From assembly GCA_003243195.1 (NCBI GenBank), contig QFQI01000013.1:13259-77258 (forward strand): a DNA stretch of 64,000 nucleotides, in the 5' to 3' direction. Numbering within the stretch: the first letter of the stretch is position 1; every line of letters starts with the position of its first letter. The translations under genes and the position numbers were made by a program. The DNA is from Sphingomonas taxi. Its GTDB lineage: Bacteria; Pseudomonadota; Alphaproteobacteria; Sphingomonadales; Sphingomonadaceae. The notes under the pieces are model-generated. The model ran no database searches, was not told where the DNA came from, and saw only the letters and a program-made list of their open reading frames with translations. Positions 8,529-17,778 of this stretch are shown here, piece after piece.

Positions 8529-9347
8529 TCAGCGGCGGATGCCGCGCCGGCGCGGCTCGCTGAACCCCAGTTCGATCAGGTTGGACACCAGCAGGTCGCG
8601 CGCGCCGGCCGAGGGCGCGCCCATCACCACCACGATCACCCGCCGCCCGGCGCGCCGGGCGGATGCGGCAAGATTGAACCCGGCCTCCACGGTATAGCCG
8701 GTCTTCAGCCCGTCCAGTCCCGCGACCTTCCCCAGCAGCTTGTTGTGACTGGGGCGCGACCGTCCTTCCCAGCGGATCGAGCGCGTCGCGAACAGCCGGT
8801 ATCGCCCGGGATTCGCGCGGATCAGGTGCCGGGCGAGGATCGCCATGTCGCGCGCGGTGCTGCGTCCGCCGGCCGGCGCCAGCCCCGTGGCGTTGCCGAA
8901 CGTGGTCGCGGTCATCCCGATCGCCTTCGCGCGCTTGTTCATCAGCCGCACGAACGCCCGTTCGTCGCCCGCGAGACGATCGCCGACCGCCACCGCGATG
9001 TCGTTGGCGGAAATCACCGCGATCGCGCGCATCGCCGCATCCAGCCGGATCGTCCGCCCGCGCCGCAGCCCCAGCCGCGACGGTTGCTGGCGCTCGCCCG
9101 CCGCCGTCATGCGGATCGGCGTCCCCGGCTTCAGCGTGCCCGCGTCCAGCGCGTCGAAGACGAGCAGCAGCGTCATCATCTTGGCAAGCGAGGCGGGCGG
9201 GCGAACGCGGTCGGCGTTCTCCGCCTCCAGCACCTGCCCCGTGGCGGCATCCATGACGATCTGCGACACCGGCGCGGCGCGGGCGGCCGGAACGGGGGCG
9301 AGGATCAGGAGCAGCAGCGCCGATGCGACGCGCAATAGGTGCGACAT
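8529..9347 (-). CDS. D-alanyl-D-alanine carboxypeptidase (penicillin-binding protein, S11 family)
   Basis: A 272-residue periplasmic serine peptidase that trims the terminal D-Ala of peptidoglycan stem peptides. A signal peptide ends at ARAA (about residue 24). The three active-site motifs are intact: SLAK (Ser53, Lys56), SAN (113-115) and KTG (215-217). It is shorter than DacA/DacC and lacks a clear C-terminal membrane-anchoring domain, more like the short DacD/PBP7-type enzymes of sphingomonads. ATG 9347 opens the signal peptide. It is divergent from the broken glycosylase gene. Confidence 0.9.
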   Translation of the reverse strand: MSHLLRVASALLLLILAPVPAARAAPVSQIVMDAATGQVLEAENADRVRPPASLAKMMTLLLVFDALDAGTLKPGTPIRMTAAGERQQPSRLGLRRGRTIRLDAAMRAIAVISANDIAVAVGDRLAGDERAFVRLMNKRAKAIGMTATTFGNATGLAPAGGRSTARDMAILARHLIRANPGRYRLFATRSIRWEGRSRPSHNKLLGKVAGLDGLKTGYTVEAGFNLAASARRAGRRVIVVVMGAPSAGARDLLVSNLIELGFSEPRRRGIRR

Positions 9348-9425
9348 GGCGGCGCGCTTACCGCAATCGCCGCCGCATCTCCACCGCTTGCGGACGAACC
9401 GCACGCGGCACCCTACATCACCGGA

Positions 9426-9969
9426 ATGGATCGCACCTTCTTCGAACGCCCTGTGGTGGACGTGGCGCGCGCGCTGATCGGCGTGACGCTGCTGGTGGAC
9501 GGCGCCGGCGGGGTGATCGTGGAGACCGAGGCGTATGACGCCGACGATCCCGCCTCGCACAGCCATGCCGGTCCGACGCCGCGCAACGCCGCGATGTTCG
9601 GGCCGGCGGGCGCCGCCTATGTGTACCGCATCTACGGGCTGCACCATTGCCTGAACGTGACGTGCGGCGGCGGCGCGGCGGTGCTGGTGCGCGCGCTGGA
9701 GCCGACCGCCGGCATCGCGGCGATGGTCGCGCGGCGCGGTTCGCCCCGCCCTGTTGTGCGCCGGCCCCGGACGGCTGTGCACCGCTTTGGGCGTGGACCG
9801 CACGCTGGACGGCGCGCCGCTCGACCGGCCGCCGTTCGGGTGGGCGCCGCGCGCGGCCGAACCCACGATCCTCGCCGGCGCGCGCATCGGCCTGTCGCGC
9901 GCGGTGGAAACGCCGTGGCGCTTCACGCGCGCCGGATCGCCCGCGCTCAGCCGGCCGGCGCGCCGGTGA
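9426..9969 (+). pseudogene. mpg: 3-methyladenine DNA glycosylase (AAG/Mpg family), frameshifted
   Basis: The first part has the AAG-family motifs: FFERPVVDVARALIGVTLL, VETEAYDADDPASHS, TPRNAAMFGPAGAAYVYRIYG and LNVTC. Around 9744-9747 (CCCC) the frame changes by one base. The rest, ALLCAGPGRLCTALGVD to the TGA at 9967, is in the next frame. Removing one C restores a single 180-codon gene of normal length. As read, translation gives a wrong Arg-rich tail. It may be a true frameshift or a sequencing error in a GC-rich run. The enzyme would excise alkylated purines. Confidence 0.85.
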
Positions 9970-10038
9970 GGTCGATGTGATTAACAGCTTGGTGACGTCT
10001 CGCCTTTAATCCGGCCGCAGCAGAAAAGGCGGTCGCGT

Positions 10039-10545
10039 GTGAAAAGTCTCCTTGCCGTTCCGGCCGTCGTGGCGGTGCTGTCGGCGTCGCAGCCGGTGGG
10101 GGCCGAATTGAACGTGCCGATCGCGGCGCGGGTCGTCTCCTTCCTCCTGCCCGCTCCGACCGGGCCGGTGAACACCGCCATCATCTTCGCGCCGGGCAAT
10201 CCCGCGTCGCTGGCCGACGCGGCCGCGATCGAGCGCGCGGTGGGCAGCGCGAAGGCGACGGTGCGAACCCGGCGCGTGCCGGTCGGCGCGCTGGACAGCC
10301 TGTCGGGCTACCGGGTCGCCTTCGTCACGGCGGGGCTGCGCGGCGAGCAGGACGACATCGCCGCCGCCGCCACGCGCGCATCGGTGGTCACGATCACCTC
10401 CGACCAGGCGTGCGTTCAGGCGGCGCGCTGCGTCGTCGGGATCGGCAACGGCCCGCGCGTGCAGATCACCGTCAGCCGCGCCGCCGCCCGCTCGGTCGGG
10501 GCGAAGTTCGGCTCGGCGTTCCTCATGCTGGTCAAGGAGATCTGA
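10039..10545 (+). CDS. Secreted YfiR-like (DUF4154-type) protein
   Basis: A 168-residue protein with a signal peptide ending near VGAEL. The C-terminal half follows YfiR order: a VVTITSDQAC strand, a Cys pair (C..AARC), GPRVQITVSRAAARSVGAKFGS and a final hydrophobic strand. YfiR proteins are periplasmic and, in the known Pseudomonas case, repress a membrane diguanylate cyclase. Here the partner genes are a TonB receptor (2-base gap) and a chemoreceptor-like protein, an arrangement also common for YfiR homologues. The start is GTG; overlapping GTGs at 10037 and 10039 exist. The family call is moderate; function is unknown. Confidence 0.55.
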   Translation: MKSLLAVPAVVAVLSASQPVGAELNVPIAARVVSFLLPAPTGPVNTAIIFAPGNPASLADAAAIERAVGSAKATVRTRRVPVGALDSLSGYRVAFVTAGLRGEQDDIAAAATRASVVTITSDQACVQAARCVVGIGNGPRVQITVSRAAARSVGAKFGSAFLMLVKEI

Positions 10546-10547
10546 CC

Positions 10548-12590
10548 ATGCGCCGCATTCCTTCCGTTCCCGTCCTGCTGGCGGGCCTGTCCCTGGTGGC
10601 GGCGTTGCCGGCGAGCGCGCAGACCGTCGACTATTCCGCGTTGCAGGACATGATCGGCGAGCCGGTGACCACCAGCGTCACCGGCAAGCCGCAGCGCGCC
10701 TCCGAACTGCCGGCCTCCACCGTCATCATCACCGCCGCGGAGATCGCCCGCTCGCCCGCGCGCGACGTGCCGGGGCTGTTGAAGAGCTACGCCGGGATCG
10801 ACGTCAATCGCTGGAGCGCAGGACAGGCCGACGTCGCGGTGCGCGGCGGCGTCCAGACCTACAATGCGCGCCTGCTGGTGCTGGTCGACGGACGACAGGT
10901 CTATCTCGACCATTACGGCATGACCAACTGGAACCTGCTGGGCGTCCAGCTTGAGGAGATCCAGCAGATCGAGCTGGTGCGCGGCCCGGCCAGCGCCCTG
11001 TTCGGCTTCAACGCCGCCAGCGGCGTGGTCAACATCATCACGCGCAAGGTCGGCCAGGCGCTCGCCGCCCGCGCCAGCATGGTGGTCGGCGATCACGGTC
11101 GCACGCGGCTGGCCGGCACGCTGTCGGTGCCGATCGCGGACGGCATCGGTGCGAAAATCGCCGCGGGGCGGCTGCGCGAGGACGAGCGCCGCGTGCCCGA
11201 TTATCTACTCACCCCGACGAAGGTCGGCGACGTGGCGGCAGACCAGGTGTCGGGAGAATTGCGCGCGCGGCATGGCGCGACCGAGGCGACGATCGGCGGC
11301 GGTTACGCCACCAACCGCCAGGTCGAGTATCTTCCCAGCCAGTTCCTGTCGAACCAGGACTATCGCAGCACCAACGTCCACGCGGTCGTGACGCACGACA
11401 CCGACTGGGGCGGGCTGACCTTCAACGGCTTCGTCAACTGGCTCGATGCCGAATACGGGCGCGACCTCACGCCGGGCAATCCCGGCGCCGGCATCGCGAT
11501 CGACAACCGTATCGCCTCGGTCAAGGCATCGGGCCTCTAACGCCTGGGCACCGACAGCGTCATCCGGCTGGGCGGCGAATATCGCAACAACCGCATGACC
11601 GGGAACATGCAGTCGTCCGACACGATCGAATATGACGTCGCCTCCGTCGACGGCATGCTCGACCTGCATATCGGCGAGCGCGTCTCGCTGACCACGGCGG
11701 CGCGCTGGGACCGTTTGTGGTTGCGCCAGTCCGGGCAGGTGGTCCAGCCGTCGTTCGACGATCCGGCGACGTTCGATCGCGCGTTCAGCCGCGTCAGCCT
11801 GAACGCAGCGCTGCTGGTACAGGTCGGCGCCGCCGGGCAGTTGCGGATCAACGGCGGGCACGGCTACCAATTGCCCTCGCTGGTCCATTACGGTCTGCGC
11901 CTGCCGCTGGCCACGCCGTCGCGGATCCCGGTCTTCGTGGTTGGCAGTCCGGCGATCGAGCCGGTCGGCACGTGGAGCGGTGAGCTGGGCTATACGCACC
12001 TCGTCGGCGGCGTCCGCCTGGAGGCGACCGGCTTCTACACGCGCACCAGCGGCGCGATCGCGTCGCCCGGCGACGGCATCGCGAACCTGCTGGAGTTCTT
12101 CTTCACGCCGCAGCCCGTGGCCGTCGCGCGTTTCCGGGCCGCCGGCGATTATGCCACTTATGGTGTGGAGCTGGCGGCGTCGGGCCGTCACGGCGCGCTG
12201 TCGTGGCGGGCGGACTACACCGGCATGCACACCGACGAGCAACTCGGCGCCACGACGCTGCCGATCGCGCTGCCGCTGTCGCCGCGATCCACCACCCCGC
12301 GGCACAAGGCGAACGTCGAGCTGGGGTACGACGCGGGCGGGCGCTGGTATGCGACCGCCGTGGCGCGCTACACCTCCGCCACCCGCCAGTTCGCGTTCAG
12401 CACCAGCCCGCAGTTGCTGCTGTACCCCATCGACGATGCGGTCGCACTGGATGCGCGCGTGGGCCGTCGCGTGTCGGAGCGGCTGGAGTTGTTCGCCGCG
12501 GGTGAGAACCTGACGCTGGCCCGTGGCGCGGCGCTGTCGCCGATCCCCGCCGACCGCCGCGTGCGCGGCGGCATGCGGCTGGTGCTGTGA
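10548..12590 (+). pseudogene. TonB-dependent receptor interrupted by an in-frame TAA
   Basis: The reading frame of 681 codons has a signal peptide (LPASAQ), a plug domain (RASELPASTVIITAAEI, QADVAVRGG, VDGRQVY, IELVRGPASALFGFNAASG) and a full beta-barrel ending GGMRLVL. Codon 331 (11538-11540) is TAA; the frame continues on both sides without shift and with normal codon use. The truncated product would have the plug and only part of the barrel. Restart is conceivable at ATG 11595. The stop is likely a point mutation (for example CAA or TAC to TAA) or a base error. The operon context is YfiR-like, receptor, chemoreceptor. Confidence 0.85.
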
Positions 12591-14380
12591 TGCTGAACCG
12601 CTCGATGATCCTGAACCGGCTCGCCGACCGGATCGAACGCCACGCCCGCCTCGCCGATCGCCCGATCATCGCCAAGGTCGCCGCGACCCCGGTGCTGATG
12701 CTGCTGCTGTTCGTGCTGATCGTGGCGCTCAGCACCACCGCGCTGGTGGTGGCGGACCATAGCGTCGTGCGGATCGTCCGGTCCGACATGCGCGACGTCC
12801 GCCAGCTCAACGCCATGGCGCTGCGCTTCGAAAGCGCGGATTCGGCGCTCTACCGGCTGCTGGTCGCCAAGGCGGCGGCACCGGCCACCGATGTACCGGC
12901 GCAGGCCGAGGCGATCCAGCGGCAACTGACGATGGTGCGCAGCGAGATGACCAGGTTCCGCAGCCGCCACGAAGAACATCGCGTCGCGATCGACGCGGTG
13001 CTGGCCGACCTGACCCGCTACGAAGCGACGGTCAAGGTCATCACCTCGATGCTGGAGGTCGATTTCGCGAGCAGCGCCGCGATGGTCGCGCCGTTCCGGC
13101 ATCATGCGCGGCAGGTGGAGCGGCGGATCCTGGCGATGGCGGAGGCGGGCGCCACGCATGCCGACGCCGACGCGTCGCGCGCGGTGCTGACGACGCGGCT
13201 CACGCTGCTGCTGATCGTCGTCGTGTCGCTGTTCGCCGCCGCGCTGGCGCTCACGATGGCCTATGTCGTAGGCCGCTCCACGGTCCGCTCGATCATCGGC
13301 ATCGCCGAGGCGACCGACGCGGTGATGCGCGGCGACACGCCCGATTTCGCCGCGCTGCACCGTGGCGACGAGCTTGGCCGCATGGTCGTCGCGCTGCAGG
13401 GCTTCGACCGCCAGCGCGCCGAGGCGCAGCGGCTGGAGCGCGAGGCGGCGGCGCTGCACGAGGAGGCGCGCCGGCAGGAGCGACGCCGCGCTGACGAGGT
13501 GGCGCGCGCGACGCAGCGCGCCGAGGAACACCGCCGGCAGACGCTGGCCACGCTGGCGCAGACCTTCGAGGAACAGGTCGCCGGCGCGATCCGCGAGGCG
13601 CAGAGCGCGATGGCGCAGCTCGACCGTCACGCGGTCGGGCTGAGCGCCTCCACCGATGGCGACCGCCGGCTGGCCGAGGACCTCGACACGATCGCGCGCC
13701 TGTTCGCCACCGAGATGCGCGAGGCGAGCGAGGCGACCCGCTCGCTGGCGCAGGCGTTCGAGGCGATCGACCGCGAGGTGGAGGGCACCAGCCGCGCCGC
13801 GCGCTCGATCAACCGCCACGCGCACGAGGCGCGCGACGCGGTGACCGATTCGCACGCGCAGGCCGCGACGATCGCGCAGGTCGTCGACGTGATCGACGAC
13901 ATCGCGCAGCAGACCAACCTGCTCGCGCTGAACGCCACCATCGAGGCGGCGCGCGCGGGCATGGCAGGCAGCGGCTTCACCGTGGTCGCGGCCGAGATCA
14001 AGTCGCTGTCCAGCCGCACCGGCGCGTCCACCAGCGACGTGCGCCACAAGATCGAGGCGGTGCAGCAGCGTATCTCCACCGTCGTCACCAATACCGAGAG
14101 CCTCGCCGCCCTCATCACCGGCATGGATGACATGGCCGGTCGCGTCGCCACGATGTCGCGCGGGCAGGCGCTGTCGATCGACCAGCTCAACGGACGTATC
14201 GGGCAGGTGCGCGAACGCAGCGGCGCGCTGGCCGACGCCAGCCGGCGGATCGGCACCTCGGTGCAGGACAATCTGGCCGCCGTGCAGCATTTCCGCGGCG
14301 CCAGCGCGACGCTCGACCGGTCGCTGACGATGCTGGCGGCGGATGCGCAGGCGTTCACGCACAAGCTGCTGGCGGGATGA
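12590..14380 (+). CDS. Methyl-accepting chemotaxis-type transducer
   Basis: A 596-residue membrane sensor: membrane helix near residues 30-55, helical periplasmic domain, second membrane helix near 205-225, HAMP region, a long Arg/Glu-rich coiled coil, and a signalling hairpin starting at residue 438 (IAQQTNLLALNATIEAARAG) followed by SGFTVVAAEIKSLS. The tip is close to the MCP consensus, with small changes (Q for E, T for A, MAGS in the turn). ATG 12590 overlaps the receptor stop as TGATG. No che genes lie here. It may report ligand transport by the upstream receptor, but that receptor is broken in this sequence. Confidence 0.85.
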   Translation: MLNRSMILNRLADRIERHARLADRPIIAKVAATPVLMLLLFVLIVALSTTALVVADHSVVRIVRSDMRDVRQLNAMALRFESADSALYRLLVAKAAAPATDVPAQAEAIQRQLTMVRSEMTRFRSRHEEHRVAIDAVLADLTRYEATVKVITSMLEVDFASSAAMVAPFRHHARQVERRILAMAEAGATHADADASRAVLTTRLTLLLIVVVSLFAAALALTMAYVVGRSTVRSIIGIAEATDAVMRGDTPDFAALHRGDELGRMVVALQGFDRQRAEAQRLEREAAALHEEARRQERRRADEVARATQRAEEHRRQTLATLAQTFEEQVAGAIREAQSAMAQLDRHAVGLSASTDGDRRLAEDLDTIARLFATEMREASEATRSLAQAFEAIDREVEGTSRAARSINRHAHEARDAVTDSHAQAATIAQVVDVIDDIAQQTNLLALNATIEAARAGMAGSGFTVVAAEIKSLSSRTGASTSDVRHKIEAVQQRISTVVTNTESLAALITGMDDMAGRVATMSRGQALSIDQLNGRIGQVRERSGALADASRRIGTSVQDNLAAVQHFRGASATLDRSLTMLAADAQAFTHKLLAG

Positions 14381-14427
14381 TGGCGATGGCGGTTCAAACC
14401 GGCGCGGCGATCCTCTAGGCCGGGTTC

Positions 14428-14811
14428 GTGCAGGCCGTGCGTCGCCTCTTGCTGGTCCATCCGCTGCTCGCGGCGCTGCTGTGCGTCGCCGCGCTCGCGC
14501 TGCGCATGGTGGTGCCGACCGGCCATATGCTGGCGGTCGAGCACGGCCATGTCGCGGTCGTCACCTGCCCCGGCGTCGCCGCGATGCCGGCCCATGGCCA
14601 TGCCGCGCCCGCCGACCATGCGAAGGCCAGCGACAGTCCGTGCGCCTTCGCCGGCCTGTCCGCGCCGCTGCTGGGCGCGGCGGACGCCGTGCTGCTGGTC
14701 GCCGCGCTGGCGCTGGTCGCCGCCGCCGCGCTCACCCATGCGCCGCGCCTTCCGCCACGCGCGCGCCGGCACCTGCGGCCGCCGCTGCGCGGCCCCCCTG
14801 CCCGCCCCTGA
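14428..14811 (+). CDS. Small membrane protein, DUF2946-like
   Basis: A 127-residue protein with an N-terminal hydrophobic segment, a His-rich central stretch (GHMLAVEHGH, PAHGHAAPADHAK), Cys residues in VTCPG and SPCAF, a second membrane segment and a basic Pro-rich tail. The layout fits DUF2946, whose members are often found next to TonB receptors or copper-handling genes. The His/Cys pattern could bind a metal. Start is GTG 14428. The TonB receptor at 14890 follows on the same strand, so a joint role in uptake of a metal or metal complex is possible but unproven. Confidence 0.5.
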   Translation: MQAVRRLLLVHPLLAALLCVAALALRMVVPTGHMLAVEHGHVAVVTCPGVAAMPAHGHAAPADHAKASDSPCAFAGLSAPLLGAADAVLLVAALALVAAAALTHAPRLPPRARRHLRPPLRGPPARP

Positions 14812-14822
14812 ACCGACGCCGC

Positions 14823-14843
14823 GCGACCGGTCCGCCCGGTCGC
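14823..14843 (+). promoter_or_regulatory. Hairpin between DUF2946-like gene and TonB receptor
   Basis: GCGACCGG and CCGGTCGC form a perfect 8-bp stem with a 5-base loop, 12 bases past the upstream stop and 47 before the receptor start. It could be a terminator or a leader structure; no U-tract follows. Confidence 0.35.
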
Positions 14844-14889
14844 CATTATCCGCCCGCCGTGCGCGCGGGCCGTCAGGGGATCACCCGTC

Positions 14890-16875
14890 ATGTACCGTCT
14901 TCTCGCCGCGCTGCTCGCCGGCGCCGTCACCATGCCTGCCTGCGCGCAGGAACAACCCGACACGCGCTTCGCGGTCGGCGATATCGTCGTCGTCGCGCAC
15001 CCGATGGCCGGCTCCACGGACAACGTGCTCACCTCCATCGACCTAATGGGCGGCGACATCGCGCAGCGCCAGAATGTCGACAATGCCTGGGAGCTGTTCG
15101 CGCGCTTGCCCGGCGTCATGCTCACCGATTTCGGCCAGGGCACCACCTCCGGCCGTTTCTCGATCCGCGGCTTCAACGGCGAGGGGGAGATCAACGCGGT
15201 CAAGCTGCTGATCGACGGCGTGCCCTCCAACGACAATGCCGGTCGCATGGACTTCATCGACTCCGTCTCGCCGCTCGACATCGCCTCGGTGGAGCTGGTG
15301 CGCGGCACGTCCGATCCGCGCTGGGGATTGCACAGCATCGCCGGCAACGCCGGCATCGTCACGCGCACCGGCGGCACCTATCTCGATGCGCGTCTGCTCG
15401 GCGGATCGTTCGGGACGCGCGACGCCCAGCTTGCGGGCGGCGTGGAGAGCGGGCGCCTGTCGCAGAACTATACGATCGGCTATCGCCGCAGCGGCGGGTT
15501 CCGCGCCCATGCCGGGCTGGAGCGGCTGAACCTGGCCGGCAAGTGGTTCTACGACGCCGGCGCGGCGAAGCTGGGCGTGACGATGCGCCATTCGCGCGGC
15601 GAGGCGGAGGAGCCGGGCTATCTCACCGATGCCGATGCCTACACCGATCGGCGGCGCTCCTATCCGGTGTCGCGAACCGACGGCGGCACGCGCGAACTGT
15701 CGCAATATGCGCTGCACCTCGATGCCGCGCCAGCGGAGGCGGTGTCGCTCACGCTGCGCGGCTATGCCAACCATCTCGACGACGATCGCTACGTGCGCTT
15801 CTCCGCGCAGGTGCCGCAGCAGCGCCGGCTGACCCGCGAACAGCAATATGGCGTGGTGGCGGCGCTCCACTGGCATGCGCAGGACTGGCTGATGGCGGAG
15901 GCCGGCGGCGACGTGCAGTGGCAGGACAACCAGAGCCTGCGCTGGACCAGCGTCGAGCGCCGCCTGACCGCCGCCACGCGCAACCAGCAGTTCGGGCTGA
16001 CGGTCGGCGGCGGCTATGTGCAGGCGATCGTGACGCCGGTCGCGTGGCTGACGGTCACCCCGGCGTGGCGGCTCGACCGCGTCGGCGGCGATTTCACCAA
16101 CCGGCTGAACGGCCTGCAATACCGCGTCAACGATTACGGTACGATCAGCCAGCCGAAATTGTCGGTGGCGGTGACGCCGCTGCCGGGCGTCACCGCCTAC
16201 GGCAATTACGGACGCACGTTCCAGATCGGCGCCGGCTCCGGCGCCTATGTCGTGCCGCCGCGCGAACGCGATCTCGCGCCGTCGATCAACACCGGGTGGG
16301 AGGCCGGCGTGAAGCTGGCGCGCGGGCGGTGGCTCACCGGCCGCGTCGCCGCCTGGCAGCAGGTGGCGAGCGGCGAGCTGAAGCGGCGGCTCAACGATCC
16401 CGCGGGCGAGTTCGACAATCTCGGCCGCACGCGGCGGCGCGGGGTGGACGTGCAGCTCTCGGTCCGCCCGGCGCCGGCGCTGTCGCTATGGGGGAGCTGG
16501 TCGCGCCAGCGCGCGGTGATCCTCACCCCCGATCCGGCCACCCCCGCCCAGGCCGGCAACACGATCGACCACGTTCCCGCCGACGTCTACACCGCCGGGG
16601 TGGAATGGACGCCCGACGCGTGGCGCATGTCGCTATGGGGCAACGGCCAGTCGTCCTACGAACTGACGCCGGCCAACGCGCAGGGCCGCTACGGCGCGTC
16701 GACGCAGGTCACCGCGGAACTGGCGCGCGCGCTGACGCCGCAGGTGGAGCTGTCGGTGCAGGTCCGCAACCTGACCGGCGACCGCTACGAATATGTGTGG
16801 TTCGACGGAACGCAACGCCTGCACGCCCCGGCCGACCCGCGCGCGATCTATGGCGCGGTGCGGGTACGGCTGTAG
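14890..16875 (+). CDS. TonB-dependent outer-membrane receptor
   Basis: A 661-residue receptor with a signal peptide cut near CAQEQ. The plug domain carries LPGVMLTDFGQG, GRFSIRGFNGEGEINAVKLL, DGVPSNDNAG and ASVELVRGTSDPRWG. The barrel ends with an aromatic-rich last strand region and AIYGAVRVRL, giving full length. It imports an unknown ligand across the outer membrane using TonB/ExbBD energy. An AGGGGA ribosome site precedes the ATG. The DUF2946-like gene upstream may share the ligand. It is unrelated in detail to the broken receptor at 10548-12590. The plug lacks a strict TonB box that I could identify with certainty. Confidence 0.87.
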   Translation: MYRLLAALLAGAVTMPACAQEQPDTRFAVGDIVVVAHPMAGSTDNVLTSIDLMGGDIAQRQNVDNAWELFARLPGVMLTDFGQGTTSGRFSIRGFNGEGEINAVKLLIDGVPSNDNAGRMDFIDSVSPLDIASVELVRGTSDPRWGLHSIAGNAGIVTRTGGTYLDARLLGGSFGTRDAQLAGGVESGRLSQNYTIGYRRSGGFRAHAGLERLNLAGKWFYDAGAAKLGVTMRHSRGEAEEPGYLTDADAYTDRRRSYPVSRTDGGTRELSQYALHLDAAPAEAVSLTLRGYANHLDDDRYVRFSAQVPQQRRLTREQQYGVVAALHWHAQDWLMAEAGGDVQWQDNQSLRWTSVERRLTAATRNQQFGLTVGGGYVQAIVTPVAWLTVTPAWRLDRVGGDFTNRLNGLQYRVNDYGTISQPKLSVAVTPLPGVTAYGNYGRTFQIGAGSGAYVVPPRERDLAPSINTGWEAGVKLARGRWLTGRVAAWQQVASGELKRRLNDPAGEFDNLGRTRRRGVDVQLSVRPAPALSLWGSWSRQRAVILTPDPATPAQAGNTIDHVPADVYTAGVEWTPDAWRMSLWGNGQSSYELTPANAQGRYGASTQVTAELARALTPQVELSVQVRNLTGDRYEYVWFDGTQRLHAPADPRAIYGAVRVRL

Positions 16876-16902
16876 CGGGGGCCACCCCGCGACAGCCGGC
16901 CC

Positions 16903-16932
16903 GCGCCCTCCCCGGCGACACCGGGAGGGCGC
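16903..16932. terminator. Hairpin between convergent TonB receptor and DUF1080 genes
   Basis: GCGCCCTCCC and GGGAGGGCGC form a 10-bp perfect stem, extended by inner G-C pairs around CGAC. It lies 28 bases past the receptor stop and 63 past the end of the minus-strand gene, so it could serve both. No U-tract. Confidence 0.5.
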
Positions 16933-16995
16933 GCCGGTTCACGACGGCTCACGCGTCCGGCGGGGACGACCGGCCGCCCGAACCAGCCGCCGTCC

Positions 16996-17778
16996 TCACC
17001 GCGCGTCGGGCAGCTCCCGGACCCAGATGTTGCGGAAGCTGATCGGCGCGCTGGGATCGCCATGGTCCTGCAACTTGATCGGCGCCTTGCCGTGCGCGGT
17101 GTAGCGCGGCTGGCCGATGTACGTCGTCTGTCCGCGCACCTCGCTATGGTCCTGCACCAGCACGCCGTTGATGTGCGCGGTGACATAGGCCGGGCGCGTC
17201 ACCGCGCCATCCGCGCCGAAGCGCGGCGCTTCCCACAGCACGTCGATGCTCTGCCACTCGCCGGGCTTGCGCGCGGGATTGGCGAGCGGCGGCGTCTGCT
17301 TGTAGATCGCGCCGAGCTGCCCGTTGACGTAGGTGGCGTTGCGATAGCTGTCCATGATCTGCAACTCATAGCCTTCGTCGCCCTTGCCGGTGGACGCCAG
17401 GAACAGCCCGCTGTTGCCGCGCGCCTGCCCTTCGCCGTTGATGCCGGCCGGGATGCGGAATTCCAGGTGCAGTTGGTAGCTGCCGAACGACTGCTTCGTC
17501 TGGATGTTGCCGGTGCCCTTCTTCACGGTCACCGCGCCGTCCGCGACCGTCCAGCCGGCCGCGCCGCCGGTGTTGACCGACGCCCAGCGATCCAGCCCCT
17601 TGCCGTCGAACAGCACCACCGCGTCGGACGGCGCGGCCCAGCCGGCAAAGGCGCCCGGCACCACCACCGGCACCTCCGGCGACCATTGCTCGGTCGCCTT
17701 GGGATCGCCCTGCGGCGCCTGCGCGATGGCGGCGGATGCCGCGAGCAGCGCGCCCGCGCCCGCCACGATAGTCTTCAT
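16996..17778 (-). CDS. DUF1080 / 3-keto-disaccharide hydrolase family protein
   Basis: A 260-residue secreted protein with a signal peptide ending AIAQ. The jelly-roll domain shows VVLFDGKGLDRWASVN, YQLHLEFRIP, GNSGLFLA, GYELQIMDSYRN and the typical end HGKAPIKLQDHGDP then ISFRNIWVRE. Family members (PF06439) include lyases or hydrolases acting on 3-keto-glycosides. ATG 17778 overlaps the upstream stop as ATGA; ATG 17787 is an alternative. The coupled gene is a Tat-exported Gfo/Idh oxidoreductase that could make the 3-keto substrate. The substrate itself is unknown. Confidence 0.82.
   Translation of the reverse strand: MKTIVAGAGALLAASAAIAQAPQGDPKATEQWSPEVPVVVPGAFAGWAAPSDAVVLFDGKGLDRWASVNTGGAAGWTVADGAVTVKKGTGNIQTKQSFGSYQLHLEFRIPAGINGEGQARGNSGLFLASTGKGDEGYELQIMDSYRNATYVNGQLGAIYKQTPPLANPARKPGEWQSIDVLWEAPRFGADGAVTRPAYVTAHINGVLVQDHSEVRGQTTYIGQPRYTAHGKAPIKLQDHGDPSAPISFRNIWVRELPDAR

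Noticed and set aside
11538..11540. Stop codon recoding in the TonB receptor
   Set aside because: TAA is not known as a recoded selenocysteine or pyrrolysine codon, and no special element follows. A mutation or sequence error is simpler.
12368..14362. Frame opposite the chemoreceptor
   Set aside because: Mirror of a coiled-coil coding gene; no ribosome site or motif.
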